DNA from: Barthelona sp. PAP020
Lineage: Eukaryota > Metamonada: BaSk clade
Length of the DNA stretch: 41,474 bases
Assembly: GCA_040182905.1 (NCBI GenBank)
Contig: JARQWU010000066.1
Coordinates: 1-41,474, forward strand
Direction of reading: 5' to 3'
Positions within the stretch are counted from its first letter, which is position 1; every line of letters starts with the position of its first letter. The translations under genes and the position numbers were made by a program. Shown one piece after another: positions 8,492-18,304 of the stretch. A model generated the notes under the pieces. It was given only the letters and a program-made list of their open reading frames with translations, was not told the DNA's origin and searched no databases.

Positions 8492-10951
8492 ATGTCATTG
8501 GAGGCGAGTCCTGAAATTATCCATTTTTCAGGATTTCAGGTTGGAAATTACTACAAACAGAATGTATCGATTGTGAACAATTCTCATCATAGGCAGCGAA
8601 TTCAAATATTGGAGCCGACTTCTTCGAATTTTTCATTGCATACGAGGTTAAAAACGTTTATAGCGCCGCATTTGTCTCAACAAATAACTGTTATTTTCAA
8701 GCCCACAGATTATCGGTATTTTTACGATTGTTTTAGGGTTAAAACAGAGACTGAGGAGTTAACTGTACATATTCATGGATATCCAACAACAAATAGCGTT
8801 GATATTCCGAAGCGGCTTGATTTTGGTGTTGTTGCTGTTGGGACCACGGCAGATAGGACATTTGACTTAACATGTTCAGTGCCACTGGATTTTGAGTTTC
8901 GCATCAACATGCAGCCAAGTCCTGTATTTGCTATTTCGCCAATGAAAGGTATTATACCTGCGAATTCAAGCACAACTGTCACAATAAAATTCACGCCAGT
9001 TGAATACAAAACGTATCACCATAGCTTTAGTTTGGAAACATCTGAGTTTAATTCTGTTCCAACAACAATACCTTTGACTGGTTCCTGTAGTCCCTTAGAT
9101 ATGCCAAAGTTATTGTTAGAGCAGACAAGAATGGAAGAGGAGTTGTACAGACAGGACAGATTGTCTTCGCTGTTGGACATATACGATTCATTGGAAGACA
9201 ATAGTTTTGAAAAGAGTCAGACGCAGGTAGAAATTAGAAGGGAATTGGGTTTGACTGTGCTACCAAAGGACAGTGCTATTGAGAAGCAGCATGCATATGA
9301 TCTGAAGCGTAAACATCAAGAAAAACTCAAGGCAGAGACCATGGAATTGCATAGAACGAAAAAAAGGATGGAAAAAGAGGCTTTTGAAGAAGAACAGCGA
9401 AAATTGGCAGAGAAACAAAAACTGAAGACTGATTTTATTGCAGTTGATAATTCTGAGTTGTGTATTGCAAAGGATGCATTGCTAGATTTTGAAAAGAGAT
9501 TTAATGAGGCTGTTGATCTGAATAACAGCATTGATAATCGAGTGATTTCCAGAATAGGCACTCCTTTCATCGAACTTGATGAACTAGAACAGTTAAGACA
9601 GGAAGAAGTTCAAGAACAGGATCAGCTCATGAAGGAATTAGTCATTGAAGGAAGGGAAACAATGCACATTGAAGTGAGCTCTGTGGACAGATTTGCCAAT
9701 CCACACTGTGAGTTATTGTTGGCTCATAGATTTAAAATTAACAAAGAAAACGTCCAATTTAGCTATTTGAAGCGTTCTGAGTGGGAGAGAAAGATTATTT
9801 TGCGGAAAAGACTGAGAGAAGTCATCAATACGTTGTATTATCGCCATTTTATCGATCAAAAAATAAGTAATTTAGAGGCCTTTTTTGAGTCCATTGAAGA
9901 TAAAGGCATAGATTTGAAGAAAGTCATTCAAACAGCTGTTAACCCAATTAACACAAGTGGTTCAAAAACAAACAGACTTCAACACACCTCTATGAACAAA
10001 CCAGCAACATTCATCAATGATAACTGGAACAATGAAGATTCTTCTCAAGACAGTCAATTGAAATTGCAGAAAACATTGGCAAATCTTCATTCTTTGAATT
10101 CTTTGATCAAGGTCAAACAACCGAATTGTTCTTGGGTTGAAAAGAAGGATCCTCTGATATCCGGCTATTCTGCGATTTCCCACAAGGATGTGTCTGTTCT
10201 AACCAACAAATTGGTGAGTTCCCACAACCCTAATTATCAAGACCATGAAAAACTAGAAATTGACTACCCCAGATTTTTGAACCTCAAACGATTTGATGAC
10301 TTTGAACCATTGATCTTGTTGCCTGATAAATTAAATGTTGATAAATTGGAAATTAGTGATCAACTGAGCACTTTTGGGTATCACCCAAAACTGGATGCGA
10401 AAATTGCAGACATCTCCAATTTTGATGTCCATCAAAAGAACAAAAAAATTATTGAAAACAATATTTTTCATTTGCCTTCTCATGACCCTCTTTACGGTTT
10501 CAAAAAGAACCTGACAAAAGAACATGATCATGATATATTTGCTCCTTTGAGAATAAATAAAGACCTTTTGTTTGATATCACACCTTCTAAAGATATTAGA
10601 AAGCCTAATTTGTTCAATACTGAGAATTCTCTTATTTCTATTCAAAAATCAGATCAGTATGATTCACTTCCGGCTAATCTTCAAAATAATATCAGTTTGT
10701 TTAAAAACATATCAAACAGAAACTATTTATCAAAAGAATTATTCAAAGAGTTTGACAAAGAAAAATTCAATGACGTTCCTGAATTCACAGAACAGGGGGA
10801 CATTTTCCCCGAGTGGAAGTTTGATGAAGTTCCCGTCATTGATCAAGACATCATCGCAAATTCCAAAGAATCAGTTCTGTCCAAGTTATATTTAAATCAA
10901 GAGATTAACAGAGTAGATAGAGTTAATTCAGTATTGAATAAATATTTGTAA
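8492..10951 (+). CDS. CFAP221/PCDP1-like ciliary central-apparatus protein
   Basis: An 819-aa protein. Residues 1-200 hold two ASH/hydin-like immunoglobulin-fold domains, with the typical F...G..V......N, RLDFGVVAVG and FTPVEY patterns. Residues about 205-330 are a charged coiled coil. Residues 330-480 form a conserved charged region ending in WERKIILRKRLREVINTLYY, and the C-terminal half is low-complexity and Asn/Asp/Lys-rich. This order and length match CFAP221 (PCDP1, FAP221), a calmodulin-binding protein of the C1 microtubule projection of motile cilia. Other ASH proteins such as DLEC1 or HYDIN fragments are alternatives, but they are far larger or carry more ASH copies. The start ATG lies just after a T-rich leader. 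Confidence 0.6.
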   Translation: MSLEASPEIIHFSGFQVGNYYKQNVSIVNNSHHRQRIQILEPTSSNFSLHTRLKTFIAPHLSQQITVIFKPTDYRYFYDCFRVKTETEELTVHIHGYPTTNSVDIPKRLDFGVVAVGTTADRTFDLTCSVPLDFEFRINMQPSPVFAISPMKGIIPANSSTTVTIKFTPVEYKTYHHSFSLETSEFNSVPTTIPLTGSCSPLDMPKLLLEQTRMEEELYRQDRLSSLLDIYDSLEDNSFEKSQTQVEIRRELGLTVLPKDSAIEKQHAYDLKRKHQEKLKAETMELHRTKKRMEKEAFEEEQRKLAEKQKLKTDFIAVDNSELCIAKDALLDFEKRFNEAVDLNNSIDNRVISRIGTPFIELDELEQLRQEEVQEQDQLMKELVIEGRETMHIEVSSVDRFANPHCELLLAHRFKINKENVQFSYLKRSEWERKIILRKRLREVINTLYYRHFIDQKISNLEAFFESIEDKGIDLKKVIQTAVNPINTSGSKTNRLQHTSMNKPATFINDNWNNEDSSQDSQLKLQKTLANLHSLNSLIKVKQPNCSWVEKKDPLISGYSAISHKDVSVLTNKLVSSHNPNYQDHEKLEIDYPRFLNLKRFDDFEPLILLPDKLNVDKLEISDQLSTFGYHPKLDAKIADISNFDVHQKNKKIIENNIFHLPSHDPLYGFKKNLTKEHDHDIFAPLRINKDLLFDITPSKDIRKPNLFNTENSLISIQKSDQYDSLPANLQNNISLFKNISNRNYLSKELFKEFDKEKFNDVPEFTEQGDIFPEWKFDEVPVIDQDIIANSKESVLSKLYLNQEINRVDRVNSVLNKYL

Positions 10952-11014
10952 GTGTACAATTTATTCTTTGTGAGTAAATTGAAAAATTTCATTTTTTCTT
11001 GATTATTTGGTGGA

Positions 11015-11365
11015 ATGAAGCAGTCTCCCTCAAAAACAACGACAAAGGTGTTGCAACTTGCCAATACATATGCAACACCAAAGAAAGAAGATCAACAAGA
11101 GGATTTTTTGAATGGTGAAATTATTACTCCAATTGCTCCAGTTTCTCCAATTACCAAAAAAGCTGAAGCATTGGCAAAAGCAAATTCTCCTTTATTGCAA
11201 AAAATGACAGAGGAAATTAGTTTAAACACACAGAAGAGCATAGATGACTTAGAAGAAAGATATAAAAGGGCACAGTTGTTAAGAAAAGAACGATTAGAGG
11301 CAGATAAGAATGCTGAATCACGAATGATCGATAATTTTTTGAATAAGAAAGGGTATGATTGTTAG
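11015..11365 (+). CDS. Small charged protein, unknown
   Basis: A 116-aa protein I do not recognise. Residues 1-45 are Ser/Thr/Pro-rich with two APVSP/PIT-like spots suggestive of phosphorylation. Residues 60-110 are a charged helix, probably a coiled coil (DDLEERYKRAQLLRKERLE). It sits in the same direction 63 bp after the CFAP221-like gene and 140 bp before the helicase. The clean ATG start and coding-like composition support a real gene. A microtubule-associated role would be speculation. Confidence 0.6.
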   Translation: MKQSPSKTTTKVLQLANTYATPKKEDQQEDFLNGEIITPIAPVSPITKKAEALAKANSPLLQKMTEEISLNTQKSIDDLEERYKRAQLLRKERLEADKNAESRMIDNFLNKKGYDC

Positions 11366-11505
11366 ATGATTTTTTAATTCATTTGTTTGTATAAATTTGG
11401 TTGAGTTTATTTTGTATTCTTTTTTTTTTTTTTTTTGCTTTTTGAAAAGAATTTGAATGCAGGTAAAATACTTTTGATAATTCATTTTTTAACTTTTTGT
11501 TTTGC

Positions 11506-14500
11506 ATGAATAAGAATGTAATTCCCGATCTATTTGCCTTAAGAGGGGCTAGAAAGAAAAATCGAACAAAAAGAAGGGCAAATGATTTGGGAGTTAAAAA
11601 AAGTGAATTAAATTTATTGAAATCTTCAACAAAATCTTTATCAACAGTACCTAAAACATCTGAAAATTTAATTGAAACGAAAATAAATGATATAAATAAT
11701 GAAAATAATAAAACTGTTGAATTTGAGTTTAAAACTCCACCTATGAGTCCTACAAGCCCCAATAGTCCACCTTTGAGTCCAAATTTTGGCCCGATCAATA
11801 GTTTTTATGTTTTTTCACCCCAATCAAAAGATTATTATGGGTTATCCAACACTACCCAATCTAATATTCCCCAATTACCGAAGCTTGACAACGTATCAAT
11901 GACTATTAATTCAACAAATGGTACTATTGTAGGTGCAGATATGAATATGAAGCAAAAGGACGTATCGTTATTAAACTTTAATTGTTCCATTGATTTTTTG
12001 AGAAATGAAGGTTTAGAATTGAAAAAAGTCCGTAACAAGAAGAAAGCATTGTTAACCAGTGAGTCAATCTTTCACATTGTTGATGAATCTTTGAAGAAGG
12101 CCCCTGCAATAGATGTTGAAACACCGAAACCTCTTTCCACTGCTGATAATTCTTTACCATCACAAAATCTTAGTAGATATAGGTTTTTTTCAAAATCGAT
12201 TCCAAATGTGATCAAACGAGGCGGTGTTAGCAAAAAAGCATCTTTTGCAAAAGATCGTTCGGATACCTTACAAGAGTTATTGTTTGAAAAATTACAAAGT
12301 GTATTTGAGTTTGAAGACTTTAGATTTGGACAAGCTGAGGCTATTTGTCATCTATTAAACGGTGAATCAGTATTGTATTGTTATCCCACTGGATCTGGAA
12401 AAAGTCTGATATATCAGATGTTTCATTTGATGATTGAGAAGATTACGGTTGTTATTTCACCTCTCATTGCATTGATGGATGATCAATATTTAAAATTACC
12501 AGAAAAATTGAAAAATCAGGCATTTGTCTTGTCGAGTGTTCGTTTTGACGGTAATTATGCCAGGTTATTGACCAAAATTGATGATAAAAAAGGGTGCATT
12601 CTATTCGTATCCCCCGAAAGATTTAATAGTGTTAATTTTCAGCAATTTATCAAAGATTTACAGATTGGTTTATTGGTTTTTGATGAAGCCCATTGTATGT
12701 CTCAACAATCTTACAATTTTCGACCTTCTTATTTGGCAATTATTTCTCCAGCCGTTCAGATTCAAAATCAAGGAATTCCTGTTTTGGCTTTAACGGCTAC
12801 AGCCACAGCTCCTGTACGTGAAAGTATTAAAACAGCATTTGTTATTGATAGAGAAATGGTATATGTTAAACCGGATCCCAGAATTTTATTTCATTGTTCA
12901 AAAGAGCCTGTGGATAATTCAAACTTTTCATATTCACAAAGTTTTGAATCCGATCCCTCATTTTCTCAAGATAACTCAAGTTTATTGTCAGGTAATGGTC
13001 TTATATGTTCACAATCACTTGAAGAAGAATCAAGACAACAAACAGAAGTGGTAGAAGACAAGCTGATCAACTTATCTCGCTCTCTCACAGGAGTTTCGGT
13101 TGATAAATATCTTCGCTCTGTTTGTACAGCTCTTGCAAATCAAAATATTCCCACAATTATTTTCACAACGTCTCGTACACAAGTAGAGACTATTGTTGAA
13201 AACTTATCTTCCAGTACAATTCGCATTGGTGGATATCATGCTGGATTAGACCCAAAACTTCGTCAAATGATTGCAAAGAATTTCTTAAATGGTAGTCTGA
13301 ACATGATCGCAGCAACGAATGCGTTTGGGATGGGAGTTGATCGTAATGATGTTGGAGCTATTATACATAGCAGCATACCAAGAAGTCCGGAAGATTATTT
13401 ACAACAATTGGGTAGAATGGGGCGTTCCAATATTCATAAACGCTTGTATTCATTTGTATATTTGAGGAAAGAGGATTTCTTCAAGATTCATGCGTTGAGT
13501 TATTCAGAAGTTCCATTATTTCATGACCTTTATCTTTTTGTAAAGAATGGCTTTCATCATCATAGTGACAATCCCGCAAAATTAGGAGTTATTTCTAAAG
13601 AGGGTGAATATCATTTGATATTGGATCCTTTGATTGGAAAGAGAGAATTTAATTTGACAAAATTAATGGTAGAAACGTTTGTAAATTTGCTAAACATGCA
13701 ATTTGATCAATTACAATCTCAAAATATGAAAGTTATGGAAACACCAGCAATGGAAGTTTTTCCTGGTAGATTTATTGTGAGTATGAACAAATTGGAAAAT
13801 TATGGAGATTCTGCATTTTTACGAGCAATAAAAAAAGTTGGAGATAATTTGAATTTACAAGGTGAAATACACATGAAACAGAGATATAATATTAGAACAA
13901 GTGATTTATTGGATGAATTTCCCAATTTAACACTTGGTAACGTTTTCAAAGAGCTAAATTATATGAAACGGGATGGATTATTGGACTTTGAAGTGTTTGA
14001 TAAACTATGGTTGTTTAAATTTCAAGAAAGTATTGATTTAGAGGATATTGTTGAGCAAATATATTCGATTATTCTTGATCAAGCTTATAAAGCTTCTGTA
14101 AAGACATGTTGTATGTGGCAAATACTATTATCGTCATCAACATCATCCTCACAATCACAAATTGATGAATCTATTGCAAAAGAATCGGAATTGGAACTAA
14201 AATCAGAGCCAGATGTCAATTCAAGAATGATAGAATATTTTTTGAGAGAGAATCTTAGCAGAAATAATCTTTCTTCTGATATTGACACGATTCGTTTCTT
14301 TGCCTTTTCAGACATTTGCTATAGCGAAGACAATGATGAATATTTCGAATCTATCAAAAAATTGAAACTTACCAGACCAAAATTATCCTTTGATATCGAT
14401 TTACCATTTCAAAACGCTTATTCTCTTCATACGAATAAAATGATTAATGATCTAATAACAGATATTATACAACAACAAACGGGTTTGGATTCTTTACAAA

Positions 14501-14664
14501 TTACCAAAATTTTGCAAGGTATACCATCAGCAAACATTTCAATTGATAATGGTTCTGTACTTTTTCCATCATATTGGAAAAAATTAGCAGATTTTCATTT
14601 CTTGGATTTGTGGAGTCTCGTTATTATTTGGAAGAAGAACTTACAAACTTTAAAACCTTTGTAA
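11506..14664 (+). CDS. RecQ4-like DNA helicase
   Basis: A 1052-aa superfamily 2 helicase of the RecQ family, expected to unwind DNA 3' to 5' in replication and repair. Motifs: 0 FRFGQAE (about 272), I PTGSGKS (294-300), Ia SPLIALMDDQ (318-327), II DEAHC (393-397), III ALTATAT, IV IIFTTSR, V ATNAFGMGVDR and VI QQLGRMGRSN (633-642). The MDDQ...LP..LK pattern, the NFRPSYLAI segment and the ending (YWKKLADFHFLDL...) point to the RecQ4 branch rather than BLM/WRN. The first 260 residues are low-complexity, and a Ser-rich insert of about 70 residues separates the two RecA lobes (about 460-530). I see no clear Sld2-like block at the N-terminus and no HRDC domain. ATG at 11506 is used; the frame opens 9 bases earlier with TTG. 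Confidence 0.88.
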   Translation: MNKNVIPDLFALRGARKKNRTKRRANDLGVKKSELNLLKSSTKSLSTVPKTSENLIETKINDINNENNKTVEFEFKTPPMSPTSPNSPPLSPNFGPINSFYVFSPQSKDYYGLSNTTQSNIPQLPKLDNVSMTINSTNGTIVGADMNMKQKDVSLLNFNCSIDFLRNEGLELKKVRNKKKALLTSESIFHIVDESLKKAPAIDVETPKPLSTADNSLPSQNLSRYRFFSKSIPNVIKRGGVSKKASFAKDRSDTLQELLFEKLQSVFEFEDFRFGQAEAICHLLNGESVLYCYPTGSGKSLIYQMFHLMIEKITVVISPLIALMDDQYLKLPEKLKNQAFVLSSVRFDGNYARLLTKIDDKKGCILFVSPERFNSVNFQQFIKDLQIGLLVFDEAHCMSQQSYNFRPSYLAIISPAVQIQNQGIPVLALTATATAPVRESIKTAFVIDREMVYVKPDPRILFHCSKEPVDNSNFSYSQSFESDPSFSQDNSSLLSGNGLICSQSLEEESRQQTEVVEDKLINLSRSLTGVSVDKYLRSVCTALANQNIPTIIFTTSRTQVETIVENLSSSTIRIGGYHAGLDPKLRQMIAKNFLNGSLNMIAATNAFGMGVDRNDVGAIIHSSIPRSPEDYLQQLGRMGRSNIHKRLYSFVYLRKEDFFKIHALSYSEVPLFHDLYLFVKNGFHHHSDNPAKLGVISKEGEYHLILDPLIGKREFNLTKLMVETFVNLLNMQFDQLQSQNMKVMETPAMEVFPGRFIVSMNKLENYGDSAFLRAIKKVGDNLNLQGEIHMKQRYNIRTSDLLDEFPNLTLGNVFKELNYMKRDGLLDFEVFDKLWLFKFQESIDLEDIVEQIYSIILDQAYKASVKTCCMWQILLSSSTSSSQSQIDESIAKESELELKSEPDVNSRMIEYFLRENLSRNNLSSDIDTIRFFAFSDICYSEDNDEYFESIKKLKLTRPKLSFDIDLPFQNAYSLHTNKMINDLITDIIQQQTGLDSLQITKILQGIPSANISIDNGSVLFPSYWKKLADFHFLDLWSLVIIWKKNLQTLKPL

Positions 14665-14959
14665 TAACCTTGGTATTTCACTTACGTAATGAGATGTTAA
14701 TTTACCGTTATGAAAACTTTCTTAATATTGTATCAAGATGTTCAATTTGTGAATCTTGGATCTGGAAAAATCCCATTCGAAACTAAAGGATATTGGATGA
14801 AAGTTAAAAGATGAATGTTTGCTGACAATTGTTTTCGTAAATCTTATTGTTTGATTTTTTCTTTTATTTTTATTGATTGTGGTTTGCATTTGATTCAGAT
14901 TCAGTTTGAACCTTTAATATCTATGTTATTATGTGATAATATTATGGTCAACAGTCATG

Positions 14960-16186
14960 TCATTTGAAACACTCCAATAAAGGAGAAAGAATTAGTTTAA
15001 ATCTTGTTTCTTGAGTAGATAATATTTGAATGTTTTCAATGAAATTTTCAGGCAAAGCAGCAATTAAATTGTTGGAAGACATAAAAACTGATGCAATAAC
15101 AGAGACCAAGATGATTAATGAAGAAATTGAAGAAGCTTTTGAGGAAGGATAAGGAATAAATAATTGTTTAAACAAGAGATCTACTAATATTGAAGGCATT
15201 TGCTCACCTATTTTTTTATCTAACAGAGCATGAGAAAAATGGATTAATTTTTGAAGAATTTCTTCATTTTTGTAAGCAACTTCACATGTAATCAAATAAA
15301 AAACACTGAGCTCGTCCATATTGTTGCCATTTCCAATATGACTTATCAAAGCATCAGAAACCAAAAGTGCTAAAATTTCATTTTCCTTAATGATTTCCCG
15401 ATTAACTAAAGAATCAATATCAATAGATTTTAATGATGGAAATCTTAAGAAAGAAATAACAGAGCATAATGGTTGAAAAAATTTCTGTGATAAATTCTCA
15501 CGCCCTGGTTCAGCAAATTTAAAAAATATATCGGATAATGTAGAACAAATAGAATTGTTACATTCATTTCTCAAAATTATTTCACCATTATAGGTCTTTG
15601 ATAAAATAGCCAACTGTTTCAATAAAATAATTCTGATTTCAACATCCAAATTATCAAAAATATTCTCATTAAAACTTTCCAACAGCAAAAAGCTTAAAGT
15701 ATCACATATTTGACCAATATTTTCTCTCTTTTTGAATTCTTTAATTTTCATCAATTTTTTGATCAAACTTTTCAAATATTCATGAATATTTAGAGAGAAA
15801 ACATTTATTCGATTGTAAAAAAATAATTCTAAATAAATATCCTCATTAAATAAAATATTTAACAATAAATTACATTTCTCTTCACTGCAATAAAATAAAC
15901 AATGATGTAATAAACTATATTCATTATGTTTCCATTCATATAAAGTAGATAAATATATTATCAATTTATATATGGATTCAATCCATTGATATTGATCTAT
16001 CTTATTAATAATAATACCAAAAAAAGATCCTAATTGATATGTAGATAATGCTCTTAACTTTTGAACCAAATTTCTAGGATTTTTTAAAGTTTCAATAATC
16101 CTATTCGCAAATGGGTCTTCATCATTTGTATATACTATTTCTATGCATTGAATTGTAACTTGAATTAATTCATCAAGTTTATTCAT
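14960..16186 (-). CDS. Helical-repeat protein, unknown
   Basis: A 409-aa, almost wholly alpha-helical protein of the HEAT/armadillo-like kind, with regularly spaced Leu/Ile-rich helices. Several end in basic residues, for example EYLKSLIKKLMKIKEFKK. I recognise no family. There is no signal peptide. One hydrophobic segment near the C-terminus (SSLIILVSVIASVFM) could be a membrane helix or a buried repeat helix. The open frame extends to 16294 only through TTG, so I take ATG at 16186, preceded by a T-tract in the leader. Convergent with the helicase gene, with about 295 bp between stops in which I see nothing. Confidence 0.72.
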   Translation of the reverse strand: MNKLDELIQVTIQCIEIVYTNDEDPFANRIIETLKNPRNLVQKLRALSTYQLGSFFGIIINKIDQYQWIESIYKLIIYLSTLYEWKHNEYSLLHHCLFYCSEEKCNLLLNILFNEDIYLELFFYNRINVFSLNIHEYLKSLIKKLMKIKEFKKRENIGQICDTLSFLLLESFNENIFDNLDVEIRIILLKQLAILSKTYNGEIILRNECNNSICSTLSDIFFKFAEPGRENLSQKFFQPLCSVISFLRFPSLKSIDIDSLVNREIIKENEILALLVSDALISHIGNGNNMDELSVFYLITCEVAYKNEEILQKLIHFSHALLDKKIGEQMPSILVDLLFKQLFIPYPSSKASSISSLIILVSVIASVFMSSNNLIAALPENFIENIQILSTQETRFKLILSPLLECFK

Positions 16187-16415
16187 GTTAAAATCTGAAA
16201 AAAATTTTTCATTATTTCCTTCAGAACTGCCTGCTTCACATTTCTTGATATTTTTAAAAAACAGAACAAATACCAATTTAATGATTTTCTTCAATATTTC
16301 GATATTTTGTTATTATATTTCAGGAATTTTGACCAATCTTTGGAGGAAGAAAAAAAAACCCTTTTTTATCTTTTTATAAAATTGATTACATTCTTTAATT
16401 ATTGAAAAGGATATA

Positions 16416-18122
16416 TTATATGCTGGTTAAAACACTGAGTTCATTGTCTTCCATGTTATCTTCAAGTGCTTTGTCTAAAATGGTCATCAATTCCAAAGGT
16501 TCGGGTTGAGGATTGGGGAAAACAACTGGATTAATATCGATATTACTGGAAGGAATAAGAGAACTTTTTGTTTTAAATACACAAATAGATATAAAAAAGA
16601 CAAACACACAAGCTAATACAACTACAAATACAACACTGTAATAATCTCTATCGCGTTCACAAGTGTTACATTTGTTTCCATCTCTATAGGGTTCTAAAAC
16701 ACAATCTCTGTAAGATATTGCATTTGCAGAATCAGTATTGGTATTTCTTTTGGTAGTAACGTAATTCAATAGATCAGAAGAGTCAAACTTCTGTTCAATG
16801 ACGGAAAAGTCAAAATCTAAAGCGACAACACCAAGGAATCTCTTGGGAGACACATTAGTTTTATATATTGGGAAGGAGACAGTTGCTGTATCAGAACCAG
16901 TTAAAACTGAAACATAAGTTTCAGAATACATAGCGTTGTCGGAAATGGAGTTAATGGTTAAAATTTCAAAAATTGGATCCACAATGTCAAAGGAGATAGT
17001 CTCATATAAATAATCAGAAGCATCTACAAACATCGCTCTGGTTTTACAACTAATATACTTTAACAGCCCAATAGGAGATTCACTGGTCATTGCAACACCA
17101 AAGAGAGAAATGGGCTCATAATTGTACAATGTTTCATCAGCAAAAGATCTGTACACTGTTTCGGCAGAAACGGAAGGTCCTCCATTTGACAAGAAGTAGA
17201 TTATCTTTGGCGCAATATTTAGATTGTTATTTGTTGTACTTGATGATGCTAAAGCTTTTAAAGCATATTTAAACGGAGAATAAGTGATGCCAGTATCAAA
17301 CTTTGTATTTAGACTCTTAACATATGTGATTAACTCTGCTTTCCATTCATCAGTGGCGTTTCCTAATGTATTTTGATATATATTGGCTTGATTAAAAGTC
17401 ATTAATCCCACCAGATAATTAGTAGGGAAAGCCGTTATCGTCGCTTCCACCAATTTTATGGTACGATTGAAATGTTCTTTTTTACTGACATCAACTAAAA
17501 GAATAATGCGTAATGGCCCTGTAGCTGGTCCATAAAAATAAGGACGACTTCTGGGATCATAATAATAATTATCATAAGTAGATGGTAAGCCATAGCAGGT
17601 GGTTGACGTATTTTTGAAAGGCAAGAAAATTTGCCCTGGAAAATTTCTTACAAATCTGGTTCTGGTAGAGATGTAATTAAGTTGAATCGATTCCAAAAAC
17701 CAATCTGATTCCTCTTCATAAAGTTGAACCCAAATAGAATCTGCAACGGAAGTGACAATTTCATCATTTTTGGCTTCAGTTCCTTCATTTGATTTGTAAA
17801 CATATGTAGATACAGTTCTTGTTTGAGGGGCATATTTATTCGAACTAGAACACACAGTTGATGAATCAGTAATACAATCTGAATATGGTATAGGTGATGA
17901 ATAACATAATTTTGAAGGATATTTGGATAATTCAACATCAACTATACTTGAATAACTTGTGGGAGGATTAAAAACAGCAGCTTCAATTTTTGTCGCAATA
18001 GTTTTTGTGATATTCTCATATTTGTAAAATAATTCTTCCAATGAAGCTGGTTCTGCATAGATCGCTGTGCATTGAATAGTTATGAAAAAAGTGATTAATA
18101 TTAATAATAATGTATTTTTCAT
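16416..18122 (-). CDS. VWA/Cache-type single-pass membrane protein
   Basis: A 568-aa type I membrane protein. It has a signal peptide at residues 1-23, a first ectodomain part to about 200 ending in a Cache-like YDPRSRPYFYGPA, a von Willebrand factor A domain at about 204-380, a second Cache-like part to about 470, one membrane helix at about 495-516 and a 52-residue acidic tail. This split Cache plus VWA order is that of calcium-channel alpha2-delta subunits and related protist surface proteins. The metal site looks lost: the DxSxS box is DVSKK (211-215) and the later LTDG-type box is LSNGG (311-315). Cysteines C479, C485 and C488 lie just before the membrane. ATG at 18122 was chosen over a longer non-ATG opening because it starts the signal peptide. 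Ligand and partner are unknown. Confidence 0.78.
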   Translation of the reverse strand: MKNTLLLILITFFITIQCTAIYAEPASLEELFYKYENITKTIATKIEAAVFNPPTSYSSIVDVELSKYPSKLCYSSPIPYSDCITDSSTVCSSSNKYAPQTRTVSTYVYKSNEGTEAKNDEIVTSVADSIWVQLYEEESDWFLESIQLNYISTRTRFVRNFPGQIFLPFKNTSTTCYGLPSTYDNYYYDPRSRPYFYGPATGPLRIILLVDVSKKEHFNRTIKLVEATITAFPTNYLVGLMTFNQANIYQNTLGNATDEWKAELITYVKSLNTKFDTGITYSPFKYALKALASSSTTNNNLNIAPKIIYFLSNGGPSVSAETVYRSFADETLYNYEPISLFGVAMTSESPIGLLKYISCKTRAMFVDASDYLYETISFDIVDPIFEILTINSISDNAMYSETYVSVLTGSDTATVSFPIYKTNVSPKRFLGVVALDFDFSVIEQKFDSSDLLNYVTTKRNTNTDSANAISYRDCVLEPYRDGNKCNTCERDRDYYSVVFVVVLACVFVFFISICVFKTKSSLIPSSNIDINPVVFPNPQPEPLELMTILDKALEDNMEDNELSVLTSI

Positions 18123-18304
18123 TCCTATTTTCTTAATAAATATGTCAAATAGTTGATAAAAAAACAAAATGTTTTTTTTGTTGATTGGTTTTTTCAAATA
18201 TACATTTTTGTTGTTTGTTCATTTATATATGATTTTTAAAGTGAAAACGAAATAATAAAAGTAAAAGCTTTGTCATTATTTTTTATTTTTTATGGTATTG
18301 ATCT

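Noticed and set aside
14574-14786. Overlapping plus-strand frame as a frameshifted extension of the helicase
   Set aside because: The helicase frame ends at a position that matches the RecQ4 C-terminus, so no extension is needed.
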